From assembly GCF_019457885.1 (NCBI RefSeq), contig NZ_JAHZST010000001.1, positions 310,001 through 374,000 of the forward strand: 64,000 nucleotides of DNA, given 5' to 3'. The notes beneath the pieces were generated by a model, which worked only from the letters and a program-made list of their open reading frames with translations, ran no database searches and was not told where the DNA came from. Shown here one piece after another: positions 1-9,634 of this stretch. The position numbers were made by a program, and so were the translations under genes. Source of the DNA: Shewanella nanhaiensis (lineage in GTDB: Bacteria > Pseudomonadota > Gammaproteobacteria > Enterobacterales > Shewanellaceae). Numbering within the stretch: position 1 is the first letter of the stretch; the number at the start of each line of letters is the position of its first letter.

Positions 1-966
1 AGAGATAAATGGACGTAGGCCGTTTTCAAACTTGTAAGAGAACAGTGACTCAATACCGTATGAATCTTTGATCAGACGACCTAAGTTATCAGTATCGTGG
101 TTTTCATTCTTGTTGAAGTTAGCTGCTGCGTAGAAACCATCTTGATCGAAGCTGCCCCAAGTAGCACCGACACCATAGATAAGATCTGTGGCAGTGATCT
201 GCTCACCGGTGTGGAAAGTCACATCAAACTCACCGCGGTTAACACCCGCAGTTAGCGTTAACATGTCAGTAGCTTGATATGTGATAGCACCACCGTAAGT
301 GTAACCATAGTCCACCTCTTGTGACTCATCACCTTCATTCCAACGCTGCTCACAATCGGTGCCTAAACCAGATATAGATTCACAGGTATAAAAGGTATCA
401 TTTTTCAGCTGAGCTTGAAGTGCAAAGCTAACATCACCAAATGAGTTACGGTATTGAACAACTTTATCACCGCGACCAGTACCGTTTACGGCACCGTCTG
501 CTTTATTGTATGTGTAAGTACCAGATGCATTACCATCCCATACAAAACCATAGTTGGTGTTGTAAACCACGTCATACCATGCGCCCCACTGCTTACCAAT
601 GGTTAGCGTTCCGTATGTATCATGGCCAAGACCAACGTAACCAAGACGGTTGTTTAGGAAATCACCACTTTTAGATTCAAAGTTACTCTCACTGCTATAA
701 ACAATTTCACTGTTACCAAATGGGTTTACGCCCCACTCAAGTTTAGTGAAGGCTTTCCAGCCATCGCTCATTTCGCGAGTAAAACCGAAGTTGATGCGAG
801 AAGCACCGTTAACCACTTCTGTCTCACCTTGAGTATTGATGATACGCGCATCGACATAACCACCGATCTCTACTGCGTTCTTGTCGTCTTTATAGATCTC
901 GATAGCTGAAGCTGTCGGCACAAATATAACGGCTGCTAAAGCCGATGCTACTAACGTTTTTTTCAT
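1..966 (-). CDS. Gram-negative porin, C-terminal part beyond the window
   Basis: Outer-membrane beta-barrel porin for passive diffusion of small solutes. Reading the minus strand from ATG at 966 gives about 322 uninterrupted codons to the window edge, so the C-terminus is missing. It opens with a signal peptide (MKKTLVASALAAV...PTASA, about 22 residues), followed by the porin start EIYKDDKNAVEIGGYVDAR and alternating aromatic strands (GWKAFTKLEWGVNPFG; NNRLGYVGLGHDTYGTLTIGKQ), as in the OmpC/OmpF-like family of Shewanella and Vibrio. A CESI...TDCEQ cysteine pair near residue 200 may form a loop disulfide. The 230 bp upstream hold its leader and separate it from polB. The family call is firm; the exact porin is not. 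Confidence 0.9.
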   Translation of the reverse strand, partial: MKKTLVASALAAVIFVPTASAIEIYKDDKNAVEIGGYVDARIINTQGETEVVNGASRINFGFTREMSDGWKAFTKLEWGVNPFGNSEIVYSSESNFESKSGDFLNNRLGYVGLGHDTYGTLTIGKQWGAWYDVVYNTNYGFVWDGNASGTYTYNKADGAVNGTGRGDKVVQYRNSFGDVSFALQAQLKNDTFYTCESISGLGTDCEQRWNEGDESQEVDYGYTYGGAITYQATDMLTLTAGVNRGEFDVTFHTGEQITATDLIYGVGATWGSFDQDGFYAAANFNKNENHDTDNLGRLIKDSYGIESLFSYKFENGLRPFIS

Positions 967-1196
967 CTGTTATCTAACCTTAATGTTTCCAGTCTGCTTG
1001 GTTTTTGTTTTAACCATTCCGTTGTTTTATTTCTATCCTATTTCCTGCCGAGATTAGCAAAGGATCATGTCCCTCTCAAAGCATAAAATGACAAAAACCC
1101 AGCCTTTTTCACGAGAAATATCCAAAAAAACTAACAAGCAGCACGGATTTCACCAACTGATAACATTAAACACGCAAAACATTAAGAAGCACTCCA

Positions 1197-3620
1197 CTAT
1201 ATTAACGTCAGCTGATTTGAGTTCATGCTAGAGAAACTTTCTCCCAAAATAGTAAGAATGGGATCAGCTATCGGCCCCAATTGCCGCTCAATATAGTATT
1301 GATAGTCAATATTGGATTTTCTGTACTCCACAGGTTCAGCACCATTGACTGTCATTAAATAATCAATTTGTGTCCCTCTCTTAGATAGGCTCGAATTACC
1401 AGATAACTCATATTGGATCTGCGCCGCTTTAACATGTGGTGAAGATTTGGCCTTGTAATCACTAATATCTCTGCGAAGTTTCTTTGAAAATATAAGCTCT
1501 GAATCAAGCTTTCCTGACTGTAGCTCCTCTACGATACTTTGCAAAAACAACTTCACATCCTGCTTGGAGAAGAGGCGATAATACAGTGACTCTTGAACTC
1601 GCCTTGCAAGTGGACTCCAATCACTTCGCACCTGCTCCATCCCTTTAAATACTAATTTCAGCTCACCACTTTGCTGAGTGTAGGCACCAACATAACGTTT
1701 CTTAGACCCCTCAGTTGATCCTCTTAATGTGGGCATAAAAAACTGTTCATAATGGGACTCATATTCAAGCTCCAAGAAACACTCAATATTCATTGAGCTT
1801 GATAATCTTTCCTGCCAGTGAGTGTTCACCATCTCTACCAAGCCTTTAGCAGCCGTATCAGCATCGACCTCAAGCGGATCATTTCCCAACCAGACAAAGG
1901 TGGAGTCAGTATCACCATAGATAACCTTATACCCACACTCCTCAATCCAAACCTTAGTTTGTTTCATGATCTCATGGCCCCTTAATGTAATGGAGCTTGC
2001 TAATCTGGCATCATGAAATACACAACCTCTTGAACCTAATACCCCATAAAGCGAGTTCATGATGATCTTAATCGCCTGAGACAGCGGCGCATTACTCTCC
2101 TTTTTTGCCAACTCTCTGTGCTCAGATAAAGTTTTAATGAGTTGTGGCAGTATAGGGTTATCTCGACTAAACCTTCCGCCACGAAAACCTGCAACGGTAT
2201 CAGATTCAGGAAGAGACAAGCCTTGAACTAAACCCTTAGGATCAATAAGAAAGGTACGAATAATTGAGGGATACAGACTTTTAAAATCCAGCACAATTAT
2301 ATTTTGATATAAGCCAGGAATAGAGTCCATCACATAGCCACCAGGGCTCTCTAGCCCTTGACTGGTCGCCATGGCTGGCGCGACAAAACCTGCACGATGC
2401 AGATGCGGTAGATACAAGTTATTAAAAGCGGCGACCGAGGCCCCTACTCTCCCTAGCTCTAACCCAGTTAGCTTAGAGCGCTCAATAGCAAACTCAAACA
2501 GCTCAGTATGGTTAAAGATGTCCCACACGAGTCTGCTATCGGTCAAGTTATAGTGTGCAAGCGCTAACTTATCATGCATAAATAACTCGGCTATCTCATC
2601 AACACGGTGCTCAACACTATGAATAGCCTTGCCCTCATCAAGCAAGGTACGAGATACAAATTCCAAGGAGAAACTATCAAAACGATAAAATGCGGCTTTA
2701 AGCCAATCGATACCATCTAATACGACTCGCCCGGGCAATGAAAGTGACTCAGGCCTGAATTTATCGGCAACTTTCCAGCCTAGCTGCTCCCCTCCTCGGC
2801 CAATGGGCAATTTTATCCCTAGCTTTTCAGCTCGGCGAAACAGCAGAGCAAGGTCAAAGGTCACCACGGCCCAACCGATAATAATGTCGGGATCATAATC
2901 ATTAAACCACTCAACCAAGGCGAGAATGAGTGCTCGTTCATCTTGCACCCACTCGACATAAGTTGCCGCCTTACTTTTCTCATCGGTCTCAGGCAATCTA
3001 CTATCCACTATAGTGCTTGCATCCCCCACCATAATGACTTTCTCATAGGGCTGCTCGCCATTCACCCCATATAAACCCACAGAATAGAGCTCTCCGTCAA
3101 AACTACACTCAAAATCCAATGAAATAGCATCAAGCGAGATATCAAGTTCAGCTTTACGAGCGCGCTCAGCCATAAAAACAGGTAAAGCATCAGTTGAGGG
3201 ATTTGATATAAACTCGCCAGAGAACTCAACATCCAGCGCGATAAACCGTTCAATTAAATATCTGTGTTCAGGGCGAACATCAGATTCATAAAGTGGGATC
3301 CCAAGGTCAACACCCGCTCGGGTCAAGTTCCGATAGTTTTGCCGTGATTGACAGTAAAGTGCAGTTACGCTCTGAGATTCAAAATTCTGGAGAGTCAGCG
3401 CCTTGGTTCTCACATAACCTAATCCTGGCGAAGCGAGCAGCTTATCAACGCTGGAGGTTGCACAGAAACAGAGAAATTCAGCATTCGGCACCTTCACTAA
3501 CACAGGACCATCTGATGTTTTAATATAATAATGCAGACAAAGAGCGCCCGATTGTTGCACCAGATGCCGTGATAGCACTCTGCCTTTAACACTCGTTGGA
3601 GGGGACTCTTCTCTGCTCAT
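1197..3620 (-). CDS. polB: DNA polymerase II (family B)
   Basis: SOS-associated family B DNA polymerase with 3'-5' exonuclease, used in replication restart and lesion bypass. The 807 residues are close to the 783 of E. coli PolB. Exonuclease motifs: Exo I DFE at 169-171, Exo II with Asp256 and Exo III YNLTD at 357-361. Polymerase motifs: A DFKSLYPSI from 445, B KIIMNSLYG near 518-526 and C YGDTDS at 568-573. In Exo II the usual Asn of GWNVVxFD is Ala (GWAVVTFD, residue 251), while the catalytic Asp is kept. It lies back to back with dinG, another DNA-damage gene, with 115 bp between the two starts; no clear LexA box was recognised there. Confidence 0.97.
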   Translation of the reverse strand: MSREESPPTSVKGRVLSRHLVQQSGALCLHYYIKTSDGPVLVKVPNAEFLCFCATSSVDKLLASPGLGYVRTKALTLQNFESQSVTALYCQSRQNYRNLTRAGVDLGIPLYESDVRPEHRYLIERFIALDVEFSGEFISNPSTDALPVFMAERARKAELDISLDAISLDFECSFDGELYSVGLYGVNGEQPYEKVIMVGDASTIVDSRLPETDEKSKAATYVEWVQDERALILALVEWFNDYDPDIIIGWAVVTFDLALLFRRAEKLGIKLPIGRGGEQLGWKVADKFRPESLSLPGRVVLDGIDWLKAAFYRFDSFSLEFVSRTLLDEGKAIHSVEHRVDEIAELFMHDKLALAHYNLTDSRLVWDIFNHTELFEFAIERSKLTGLELGRVGASVAAFNNLYLPHLHRAGFVAPAMATSQGLESPGGYVMDSIPGLYQNIIVLDFKSLYPSIIRTFLIDPKGLVQGLSLPESDTVAGFRGGRFSRDNPILPQLIKTLSEHRELAKKESNAPLSQAIKIIMNSLYGVLGSRGCVFHDARLASSITLRGHEIMKQTKVWIEECGYKVIYGDTDSTFVWLGNDPLEVDADTAAKGLVEMVNTHWQERLSSSMNIECFLELEYESHYEQFFMPTLRGSTEGSKKRYVGAYTQQSGELKLVFKGMEQVRSDWSPLARRVQESLYYRLFSKQDVKLFLQSIVEELQSGKLDSELIFSKKLRRDISDYKAKSSPHVKAAQIQYELSGNSSLSKRGTQIDYLMTVNGAEPVEYRKSNIDYQYYIERQLGPIADPILTILGESFSSMNSNQLTLI

Positions 3621-3735
3621 TACTTATACTCACTATGAAATTGATCTGTTTAGCTCAATTAATTGAAAATTGAGTAGGTAAGGCTAAGCAATCACTGTTA
3701 TTATGTACAGCTCTATTTCTCTTCTATGTATGCGC

Positions 3736-5808
3736 ATGTTAACTGCTGATGTAAAAACTCAAATTCGCACTATATATAAAGGTATCGCTGCAGCATTACC
3801 TAACTTTCGTTCCAGACGAGAGCAAAACTATATCGTCGCGGAGATCTCAAAAACACTGGCAGGCGAATACGATAAGCAGAGACGAATTATCGTGGTTGAA
3901 GCTGGAACCGGGATTGGTAAATCACTGGCCTACATTTTAGGCTCCATTCCGCTAGCGCTAGCCAGCAAAAAAAAGGTCTGTATCGCCACTGCCACCGTTG
4001 CGTTGCAAGAGCAGTTGCTGCACAAAGATCTGCCCTTTTTTCTCGCCCAATCTGAATTAGACTTTACCTTTGGCTTAGTCAAAGGTCGACAACGCTATGT
4101 CTGCCTCTCCAAATTACAGATGCTGATCGGTGCCGATGATGGCACTCAGATGGCCATGTGGCAAACTAAGCCCGACACCAGCCAAGTAGAGCTGTTGCAA
4201 ACTCTGTTTAAACAATACCACGAAGGCAAATGGAATGGCGAACGCGATACCTTGCCAGAGCAGCTCCCCGATCATCTTTGGCAACAGATAGCTTGTGATA
4301 AACACAGCTGCCATAAACAGCTTGCTAGTCACCGGAACTGTCCTTTCCATAAGGCCCGTGAAGATATCGATACCTGGGATGTGCTCATCGCCAACCACAG
4401 TTTACTCTTTGCTGATCTTGAGCTTGGAGGTGGGGTTATCCTGCCAGATCCCGAAGAGCTCTACTATATTATCGACGAAGCCCATCACCTGCCAAAAGTT
4501 GCCAGAGATTTCTCCAGTGCCCAATCGACACTAAGAGGCGCTATTGACTGGTTGGAGAAGATAGATAAAACCAGCAGCAAACTGCAGACCCAGATAAAGA
4601 GTAACCACATCATCGCGCCCGTACAGGCGATGCATGATCATATTACCGATCTCACTGGCTTACTCAATCAAATTGCCCACTACTGCGACACTCAAACCGC
4701 ACGATTTGATAACCCAGAGAATCGTTTTCGTTTCGAACATGGAAAACTACCCGATGGCTTACTGAGCCAAGCAGAAAATATCGCCAGCACCTCATCTAAA
4801 GCGCTGAAGCAGTTTAATAAGATGCAAAACTTATTGGCCGAGGCGATAAAAGATGGTGAGATAGCCAAACATCAAGCGGAGCAGCTTCTCTCTGAGACAG
4901 GCTTCATGCTACAGAGACTTGAGAATCTACAAAAGCTCTGGAAGATGATGGCAAAAGTTGACAACGCCAAAGGCGCGCCGATGGCCCGCTGGATAGAGCT
5001 TATCACAGGCAAACAGCTAGATTACCTATTTAACGCCTCTCCTATCGAAGTCGGCTTTATGCTAGAAAAGCTATTATGGGATAAGGCTGCCGGCGTAGTG
5101 CTATGTAGTGCAACCTTAAGAGCACTAAACAATTTCGATCATTTTACCCGTCAAGTTGGATTATCCGTCAACGATGGAAGCCGCTTTCTTGCATTAGACT
5201 CACCATTTGATTTCGAGCAAAATGCCACCCTGTATCTGCCCAAGATGGACACAGAGCCGACGGATGATAAATACACTGAAGAGCTCGCTAAGCAGATAAT
5301 CACTCTCATCGATGGTGAGCAAGCAACCTTAGTCCTATTTGCCTCCTACTGGCAGATGGAAAAGGTTGCCGAACTGGTAGAGAGTAAGATTAAAACGGGC
5401 TTGCAGATCCAAGGCACCGCCTCGAGACAAGAGATCTTAACCAAGCATAAAAAGCGATGTGACAGCAATGAGCCCAGCATCATTTTTGGTACAGGCAGTT
5501 TCTCCGAAGGGTTAGATCTTCCCGGTGACTACCTGACCAACTTGATTATTACTAAGCTTCCCTTCGCCGTCCCGACTTCGCCAGTCGAGCAAGCCCATGC
5601 TGAATACATCAAGATAAAAGGGGGAAACCCATTCCTTCAGTTAACTATTCCAGATGCATCACGCAAATTGATACAAAGCTGTGGTAGATTACTACGTAAA
5701 GAGCAAGATTATGGACGCATCACCATTTTAGACAGACGACTTGTAAGTAAAAGATACGGAAAATCATTACTCGACGCTCTCCCTCCCTTTCGCCGTGAAA
5801 TAGAGTAG
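3736..5808 (+). CDS. dinG: ATP-dependent DNA helicase DinG
   Basis: Superfamily 2 iron-sulfur helicase (XPD/DinG type) that unwinds 5'-3' and resolves R-loops and D-loops. Reading from the ATG at 3736 (MLTADVKTQI, which matches the start of the E. coli protein) gives 690 residues; two upstream in-frame ATGs are less likely. Walker A AGTGIGKS is at 56-63 and the DEAH box at 247-250. Four cysteines at about 123, 187, 192 and 202 match the Fe-S cluster ligands. The C-terminal helicase part carries GTGSFSEGLDLPGD and the QSCGRLLR motif VI. It is divergent from polB. YoaA is the alternative paralogue, but the N-terminus and length favour DinG. Confidence 0.93.
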   Translation: MLTADVKTQIRTIYKGIAAALPNFRSRREQNYIVAEISKTLAGEYDKQRRIIVVEAGTGIGKSLAYILGSIPLALASKKKVCIATATVALQEQLLHKDLPFFLAQSELDFTFGLVKGRQRYVCLSKLQMLIGADDGTQMAMWQTKPDTSQVELLQTLFKQYHEGKWNGERDTLPEQLPDHLWQQIACDKHSCHKQLASHRNCPFHKAREDIDTWDVLIANHSLLFADLELGGGVILPDPEELYYIIDEAHHLPKVARDFSSAQSTLRGAIDWLEKIDKTSSKLQTQIKSNHIIAPVQAMHDHITDLTGLLNQIAHYCDTQTARFDNPENRFRFEHGKLPDGLLSQAENIASTSSKALKQFNKMQNLLAEAIKDGEIAKHQAEQLLSETGFMLQRLENLQKLWKMMAKVDNAKGAPMARWIELITGKQLDYLFNASPIEVGFMLEKLLWDKAAGVVLCSATLRALNNFDHFTRQVGLSVNDGSRFLALDSPFDFEQNATLYLPKMDTEPTDDKYTEELAKQIITLIDGEQATLVLFASYWQMEKVAELVESKIKTGLQIQGTASRQEILTKHKKRCDSNEPSIIFGTGSFSEGLDLPGDYLTNLIITKLPFAVPTSPVEQAHAEYIKIKGGNPFLQLTIPDASRKLIQSCGRLLRKEQDYGRITILDRRLVSKRYGKSLLDALPPFRREIE

Positions 5809-5816
5809 GACACACT

Positions 5817-6587
5817 TTGGAGCTACTCTTAGAGCCCAGCACATGGGCCATTCTTGCAGGTATTGGGTTAATTGCTGGGTTTATCGATGCCGTTGCCGGT
5901 GGTGGAGGCCTACTCTCTATACCAGCGCTACTGACTTTAGGGATCTCACCCCATCTCGCATTAGGCACCAATAAACTGGCTGCCTGCTTTGGCTCATCCA
6001 TGGCAGCGTTTACCTACTACAGGCAAAACCTCTTCTCGCCTACACTTTGGTATCAAACTTTTATCGCCACTTTTCTTGGCGCTGTCAGTGGCACCTTTCT
6101 GGTTTACTACATAGATAAAGAGTGGCTGGAGAAAGGCTTACCTCTCATTATCATCGCCATCGCCATCTATACCTTGGTCAAACCCAATGCCATGGGATGT
6201 AAAGATTACCTCCCGCTTAACAAGTCCGCCTCTATCTTAAAACAGTGGCTACTGGCATTCCCTTTGGGCTTTTATGATGGTTTTGCAGGACCGGGGACAG
6301 GGGCATTTTGGACAATCAGCAGCACCAACTATTATCGACAACCACTGCTTTATAGCTGCGGCCTTGCCAGAGCCATGACCTTTGTCAGTAACCTCACTTC
6401 ATTAGCTATCTTTTTTGCATTAGGGCAAGTTAACCTAATATTAGGCTTGTCTATGGGGCTGTGCATGATGTTAGGCTCATTCATTGGAGCACGCTCCGCG
6501 ATAAAATTTGGTGTTCAATTTATCCGTCCTGTGTTTATTATTATCGTTCTTCTTATCGCAGTAAAACTAGCTTGGAGTGCCTGGTGA
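5817..6587 (+). CDS. TSUP (TauE/SafE) family membrane permease, YfcA-like
   Basis: Predicted inner-membrane permease of the TauE/SafE family (DUF81), whose members export or import sulfur-containing anions. The substrate here is unknown. The 256 residues hold about eight hydrophobic helices and the family signatures GFIDAVAGGGGLLSIPAL near the N-terminus and GFYDGFAGPGTG in the middle, which mark the two homologous halves. The start is a TTG at 5817, 8 bp after the dinG stop, with GAGTAGGA upstream. The stop overlaps the GTG start of priC in a GTGA, so the two are probably translationally coupled. Confidence 0.88.
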   Translation: MELLLEPSTWAILAGIGLIAGFIDAVAGGGGLLSIPALLTLGISPHLALGTNKLAACFGSSMAAFTYYRQNLFSPTLWYQTFIATFLGAVSGTFLVYYIDKEWLEKGLPLIIIAIAIYTLVKPNAMGCKDYLPLNKSASILKQWLLAFPLGFYDGFAGPGTGAFWTISSTNYYRQPLLYSCGLARAMTFVSNLTSLAIFFALGQVNLILGLSMGLCMMLGSFIGARSAIKFGVQFIRPVFIIIVLLIAVKLAWSAW

Positions 6588-7258
6588 CAACAAGTGAACT
6601 ACTCAAACGCCTAAGAGCTCAACATAAACAGTTGGAGCAGGAGGTGTTGCAGCACGACGCCAAACTCCCCAAAGGGCAGAGACGATTACTGCAAGATACT
6701 GAACGCTTTAACGATAGCTTATTTATCCAGACCGGTGCCGAGCTAAAACCTTGTATCGATCAGATCAATAAAAGCATTGAGCAACTTGAGAAATTGATTA
6801 AAGGTAAAATATCCGCCAACACCATTCTCTTAAGCTGTGAACGTATTCAAGACCGATTTACCGCCGTTAAACGAGCCCTAGCCACCACCTCTTTGGATGT
6901 GAAATCTGCTGAGCATCAAAAACAGATGCGAATAGCTAAAGCTCAACAGAGGCGACGCCAGTCCCACAGTAATAGTGGCTTTGATTGGATAGCAGCAGGC
7001 GTGATGCAAAACAGCCATCAACTCTATGAAGAGCTCAATAAGCATCTGAACTGGGTCAAGGCGTTTGAGCAAAAGATTCAAAATTTGCAATCAGAACTCG
7101 AATACTGTCATAGTGCTGACAAAATTAAGAAGCAGAATGAGATCCTTCTTGTCCATCGACGTTTAGGTAAATGTCGACAGGCTATTAGTTACATTGAAGA
7201 GCGTATCCAGGCGTTTGAACGCCCTCACACGCATACATATAGAAGTTTTAAACGTTAA
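6584..7258 (+). CDS. priC: Primosomal replication protein PriC
   Basis: PriC helps reload the replicative helicase at stalled forks. The open frame extends further upstream, but homology begins at the GTG at 6584 (VTTSELLKRL), which overlaps the permease stop; that gives 224 residues. The protein is highly charged and helical. It shows the PriC features LEQEVLQHD..., FNDSLFIQTGAELKPCIDQI and a C-terminal LVHRRLGKCRQAISYIEERI that aligns with the C-terminal helix of E. coli PriC. It is longer than the enterobacterial protein (about 175 residues), mainly through a basic Q/R-rich linker near the middle. Confidence 0.88.
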   Translation: MTTSELLKRLRAQHKQLEQEVLQHDAKLPKGQRRLLQDTERFNDSLFIQTGAELKPCIDQINKSIEQLEKLIKGKISANTILLSCERIQDRFTAVKRALATTSLDVKSAEHQKQMRIAKAQQRRRQSHSNSGFDWIAAGVMQNSHQLYEELNKHLNWVKAFEQKIQNLQSELEYCHSADKIKKQNEILLVHRRLGKCRQAISYIEERIQAFERPHTHTYRSFKR

Positions 7259-7267
7259 GGAGCTACA

Positions 7268-7942
7268 ATGAAATCTGTTATGCCCATCACCGCCATCATC
7301 GCTCTGCTTGGTTCCTCCTCGGCTCTGGCTGCTAATCTCAATATTCCCATGGCATTTGAATATCTTGCAGTCGATGGGCAAAAAATAGAGTCGAGCTTAT
7401 TTAGCCATAAGTCAGATATCGAACTTAACAATGGCACCCATAAAATTGCCATCCGTTACCATGATATGGTGCAAGATGATTTCAGTGACGGTGAAAGTTT
7501 TGTTAAATCATCTCCCTTCATTGTCACATTAACCGTGGATGGCGATCACCAGTACAGCTTAAAAGCCTCCGACGGTGAAGTCGTTAGAAATCCTCAAAAA
7601 TTTGCTAAATCACCCAGTGTCGTGATCACTCGAGCCGACTCAGGCAGCGTCGATTATCAAGTAAAGCAGACAAACTTTACCGAAGACTCATTTGTAAATA
7701 GCCTCTTCGGTGGCGGTAACGGCCAAGATATCTCTAATGTGGCCAGTGCAGCAACGGGCGGCGTAGTGGCGACCTCCTCTAACATCACTGCCCCAGTGAG
7801 CAAGCCCGCTCCAATTGATGCAGTGACTGGCGAGAAGGTCAATGATGCAGAACATGCAGAGCAGATGCTGCAATATTGGTGGTTACATGCAGATCAAAAA
7901 ACCAGAAAAGAGTTTATGAGCTGGGCCATTCAGCAGCTGTAA
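7268..7942 (+). CDS. DUF2057 (YccT-like) exported protein
   Basis: Periplasmic protein of the DUF2057 family. A 22-residue signal peptide ends in SSALA|ANLNIP. The domain follows: IPMAFEYLAVDGQ, then ELNNGTHKIAIRYHDMVQDDFSDGESFVKSSPFIV, typical of this family of small beta-rich envelope proteins. E. coli YccT has been linked to inhibition of curli assembly; whether that applies here is unknown. The C-terminus (QMLQYWWLHADQKTRKEF) is also conserved in the family. A good GGAG ribosome site precedes the ATG, 9 bp after priC. A hairpin terminator follows at 7971. Confidence 0.86.
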   Translation: MKSVMPITAIIALLGSSSALAANLNIPMAFEYLAVDGQKIESSLFSHKSDIELNNGTHKIAIRYHDMVQDDFSDGESFVKSSPFIVTLTVDGDHQYSLKASDGEVVRNPQKFAKSPSVVITRADSGSVDYQVKQTNFTEDSFVNSLFGGGNGQDISNVASAATGGVVATSSNITAPVSKPAPIDAVTGEKVNDAEHAEQMLQYWWLHADQKTRKEFMSWAIQQL

Positions 7943-7970
7943 CCCTAAACAGCGAAAAATACCGCTTCAA

Positions 7971-7998
7971 ATGCCGACAATTTAGTCGGCATTTTTCT
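7971..7998 (+). terminator. Rho-independent terminator after the DUF2057 gene
   Basis: The stem ATGCCGAC/GTCGGCAT has a 6-base loop and is followed by TTTTTC. It ends the dinG-TSUP-priC-DUF2057 run. Confidence 0.85.
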
Positions 7999-8199
7999 TT
8001 GCGAATAACCCAAGCAGACTATTAATCAGATTGTTTACCCTAAGTTAGGGGAAATTCTGCCAATCAGGCACTAGAATTATGACTAAGGTACCGTGCATAT
8101 TTCTTATTGCTGAAAAGTCATTTTGGTAGCACACTAAATTCTGACAAGGTGTCACCCCATCAGAAGCAGCAATGGATAACCAAAATCAGGGAGCATACT

Positions 8200-8469
8200 A
8201 TGCAACTAGAGGTTCGAAACTATTACGAAGTGTTGTTAATGGAACTCTTATCGGATGAAGGATTGATCGATGAATTGCCTGAGGAATATTTAGCAGATCT
8301 CTGCTGTGTCACCCTCAATCAACTTCCTGTTAGGTACATTCGCCACTTAGTTGATACCCACTTTTTTGAAGATTATGCCGAACTTGAGCAGATGAGATCA
8401 GAGATCCAAACAGCATTAGAGAAATCACGCGCCTTTCTCAAGTCTAAGTTAAAGAAAGATGAGAAATAG
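8200..8469 (+). CDS. ComFB-like protein (late competence development family)
   Basis: Small soluble protein of the ComFB family; members elsewhere bind cyclic-di-nucleotides, but no function is established for this copy. The frame is open further upstream, but AGGGAGC six bases before the ATG at 8200 fixes the start (MQLEVRNYYEVLLMELL), giving 89 residues. Family features are the start LEVRNYYE..., the CCVTLNQLPVRYI core and the acidic-hydrophobic helices. It has its own terminator. The upstream 200 bp show no other gene. Confidence 0.8.
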   Translation: MQLEVRNYYEVLLMELLSDEGLIDELPEEYLADLCCVTLNQLPVRYIRHLVDTHFFEDYAELEQMRSEIQTALEKSRAFLKSKLKKDEK

Positions 8470-8504
8470 CCCTCCCAATAACGCGTCAAAATGATTCAAA
8501 AAAT

Positions 8505-8549
8505 GAGCCCAATGACTATCAGTAAAGTGATAACAATGGGCTTTTTTTC
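8505..8549 (+). terminator. Terminator after the ComFB-like gene
   Basis: An imperfect hairpin with arms AGCCCAATGACTATCA and TGATAACAATGGGCT is followed by seven T residues. Confidence 0.75.
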
Positions 8550-9058
8550 GCTCATGATCTGAGTATGGCGAGCGAGTCCTCTTTGTACATCAGCTTTTGT
8601 GTACATCAAAGTTAGCTGGCCTTCGAATGAAGGCTAATTACATTTTCTTAGTGTTAACTTTTGACTAAATTGTTCTCAGGGTTAATCTTTTTGCCGTCAT
8701 CCTGAACTCCCTCTTGTTGCTAAAAGTAGGATCCAGCTTGAAGAATTTAGATGAGTTGGTATTTGCAGGTGTGCTTGAAGCTCGTACCTTCATTACTGTT
8801 TATTGCCTGCCGCAGGCTTATGTGTAGTTACTTCTGCGAGACACTGTGAATATATCCCTATACGCTCTACGACTTCATCCTTGAAGTCGAAGCTCGCAGC
8901 CGCATCTACACTGGTTGATTTACAATAAAGTTACATCTTAGATTTAGCCATTAAATAATTCACTGCAACCCCTTTGTTAATACAGTTCAGCTTCCTTTAC
9001 AATATAGACAACAATTACTCCCTGCTTTACGCAGTATTACATTTCTTTAGGAGCTACA
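8550..9058. other. Gene-free stretch holding one structured repeat
   Basis: About 500 bp without a convincing gene. It contains the structured repeat at 8822-8911, then an AT-rich stretch that probably holds the promoter of the gene at 9059. Confidence 0.6.
8822..8911 (+). repeat. Structured palindromic repeat, copy 1
   Basis: A 90-bp element of nested inverted repeats: an outer stem GTGTAG/CTACAC, a middle stem CTGCGAG/CTCGCAG, a small hairpin TATA-TCCC-TATA and an inner hairpin CGACTTC-ATCCTT-GAAGTCG. The linkers GCTCTAC and CAGCCGC and the ATCC loops are shared with the reverse complement of the elements at 9877 and 11752, while the stem bases differ in a compensatory way. Confidence 0.75.
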
Positions 9059-9634
9059 TTGAAAACTAATTTTTGGCAGTACTATCTCTCTATCGAGGAA
9101 GATATTGATCGCCTTTTTCGCTATATCGAACCGTCGGAAGACAATTTTAGCACCTATTCGGTAGAGCTAACGCGATTATATTTAGCTATTTGTTCGGAGC
9201 TAGATGTTATTTTAAAGGCCTATTGCAAGCTCCTTGACGATGACTCAAAAGCATCAAGGATTAATGAATATGCTGAATTGATAAATGCCTCGAATAAAGA
9301 TATTAGTACTGCAAGCCTAAATCTTCAAAGGTTTAGGCTTGCAATAACACCATTTTCCGATTGGGAAAAATCGATCACACCTAAGTGGTGGAAGAAGTAT
9401 AATGGGGTGAAGCATAATCGGGATATTAATTTCCGAGATGCGAATTTAGGTAATGTTCTAAATTCTTTTGCAGGATTGTATTTACTTAACCTTTATTACT
9501 ACCATGAGCTCAGATCTATTGATTTACGTAAACAGGGCTTCTTTGAACATTTAGAGGAAACGGCATCATCGCTAAAGTCACGCCTAAAAGTTCTAAAGAT
9601 AAACAGTATTTGGTTTGAATTCCACAAAAGGTAA
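9059..9634 (+). CDS. Hypothetical protein, HEPN-like helical fold suspected
   Basis: A 191-residue soluble protein that I cannot assign to a named family. It starts at TTG 9059 behind a good TAGGAG ribosome site. The protein looks all-helical. The segment WWKKYNGVKHNR at about 122-133 resembles the YNxxKHxR motif of HEPN-like helical proteins, but the arginine expected in the catalytic RxxxxH motif of HEPN ribonucleases is absent, so activity is doubtful. The gene stands alone, is AT-rich compared with its chromosomal neighbours and lies at the edge of the ffs islet, which suggests acquired DNA. A hairpin terminator lies at 9798. Confidence 0.6.
   Translation: MKTNFWQYYLSIEEDIDRLFRYIEPSEDNFSTYSVELTRLYLAICSELDVILKAYCKLLDDDSKASRINEYAELINASNKDISTASLNLQRFRLAITPFSDWEKSITPKWWKKYNGVKHNRDINFRDANLGNVLNSFAGLYLLNLYYYHELRSIDLRKQGFFEHLEETASSLKSRLKVLKINSIWFEFHKR

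Noticed and set aside
441..674. Plus-strand open frame inside the porin
   Set aside because: It is antisense to a clear porin frame and has no ribosome site or recognisable product.
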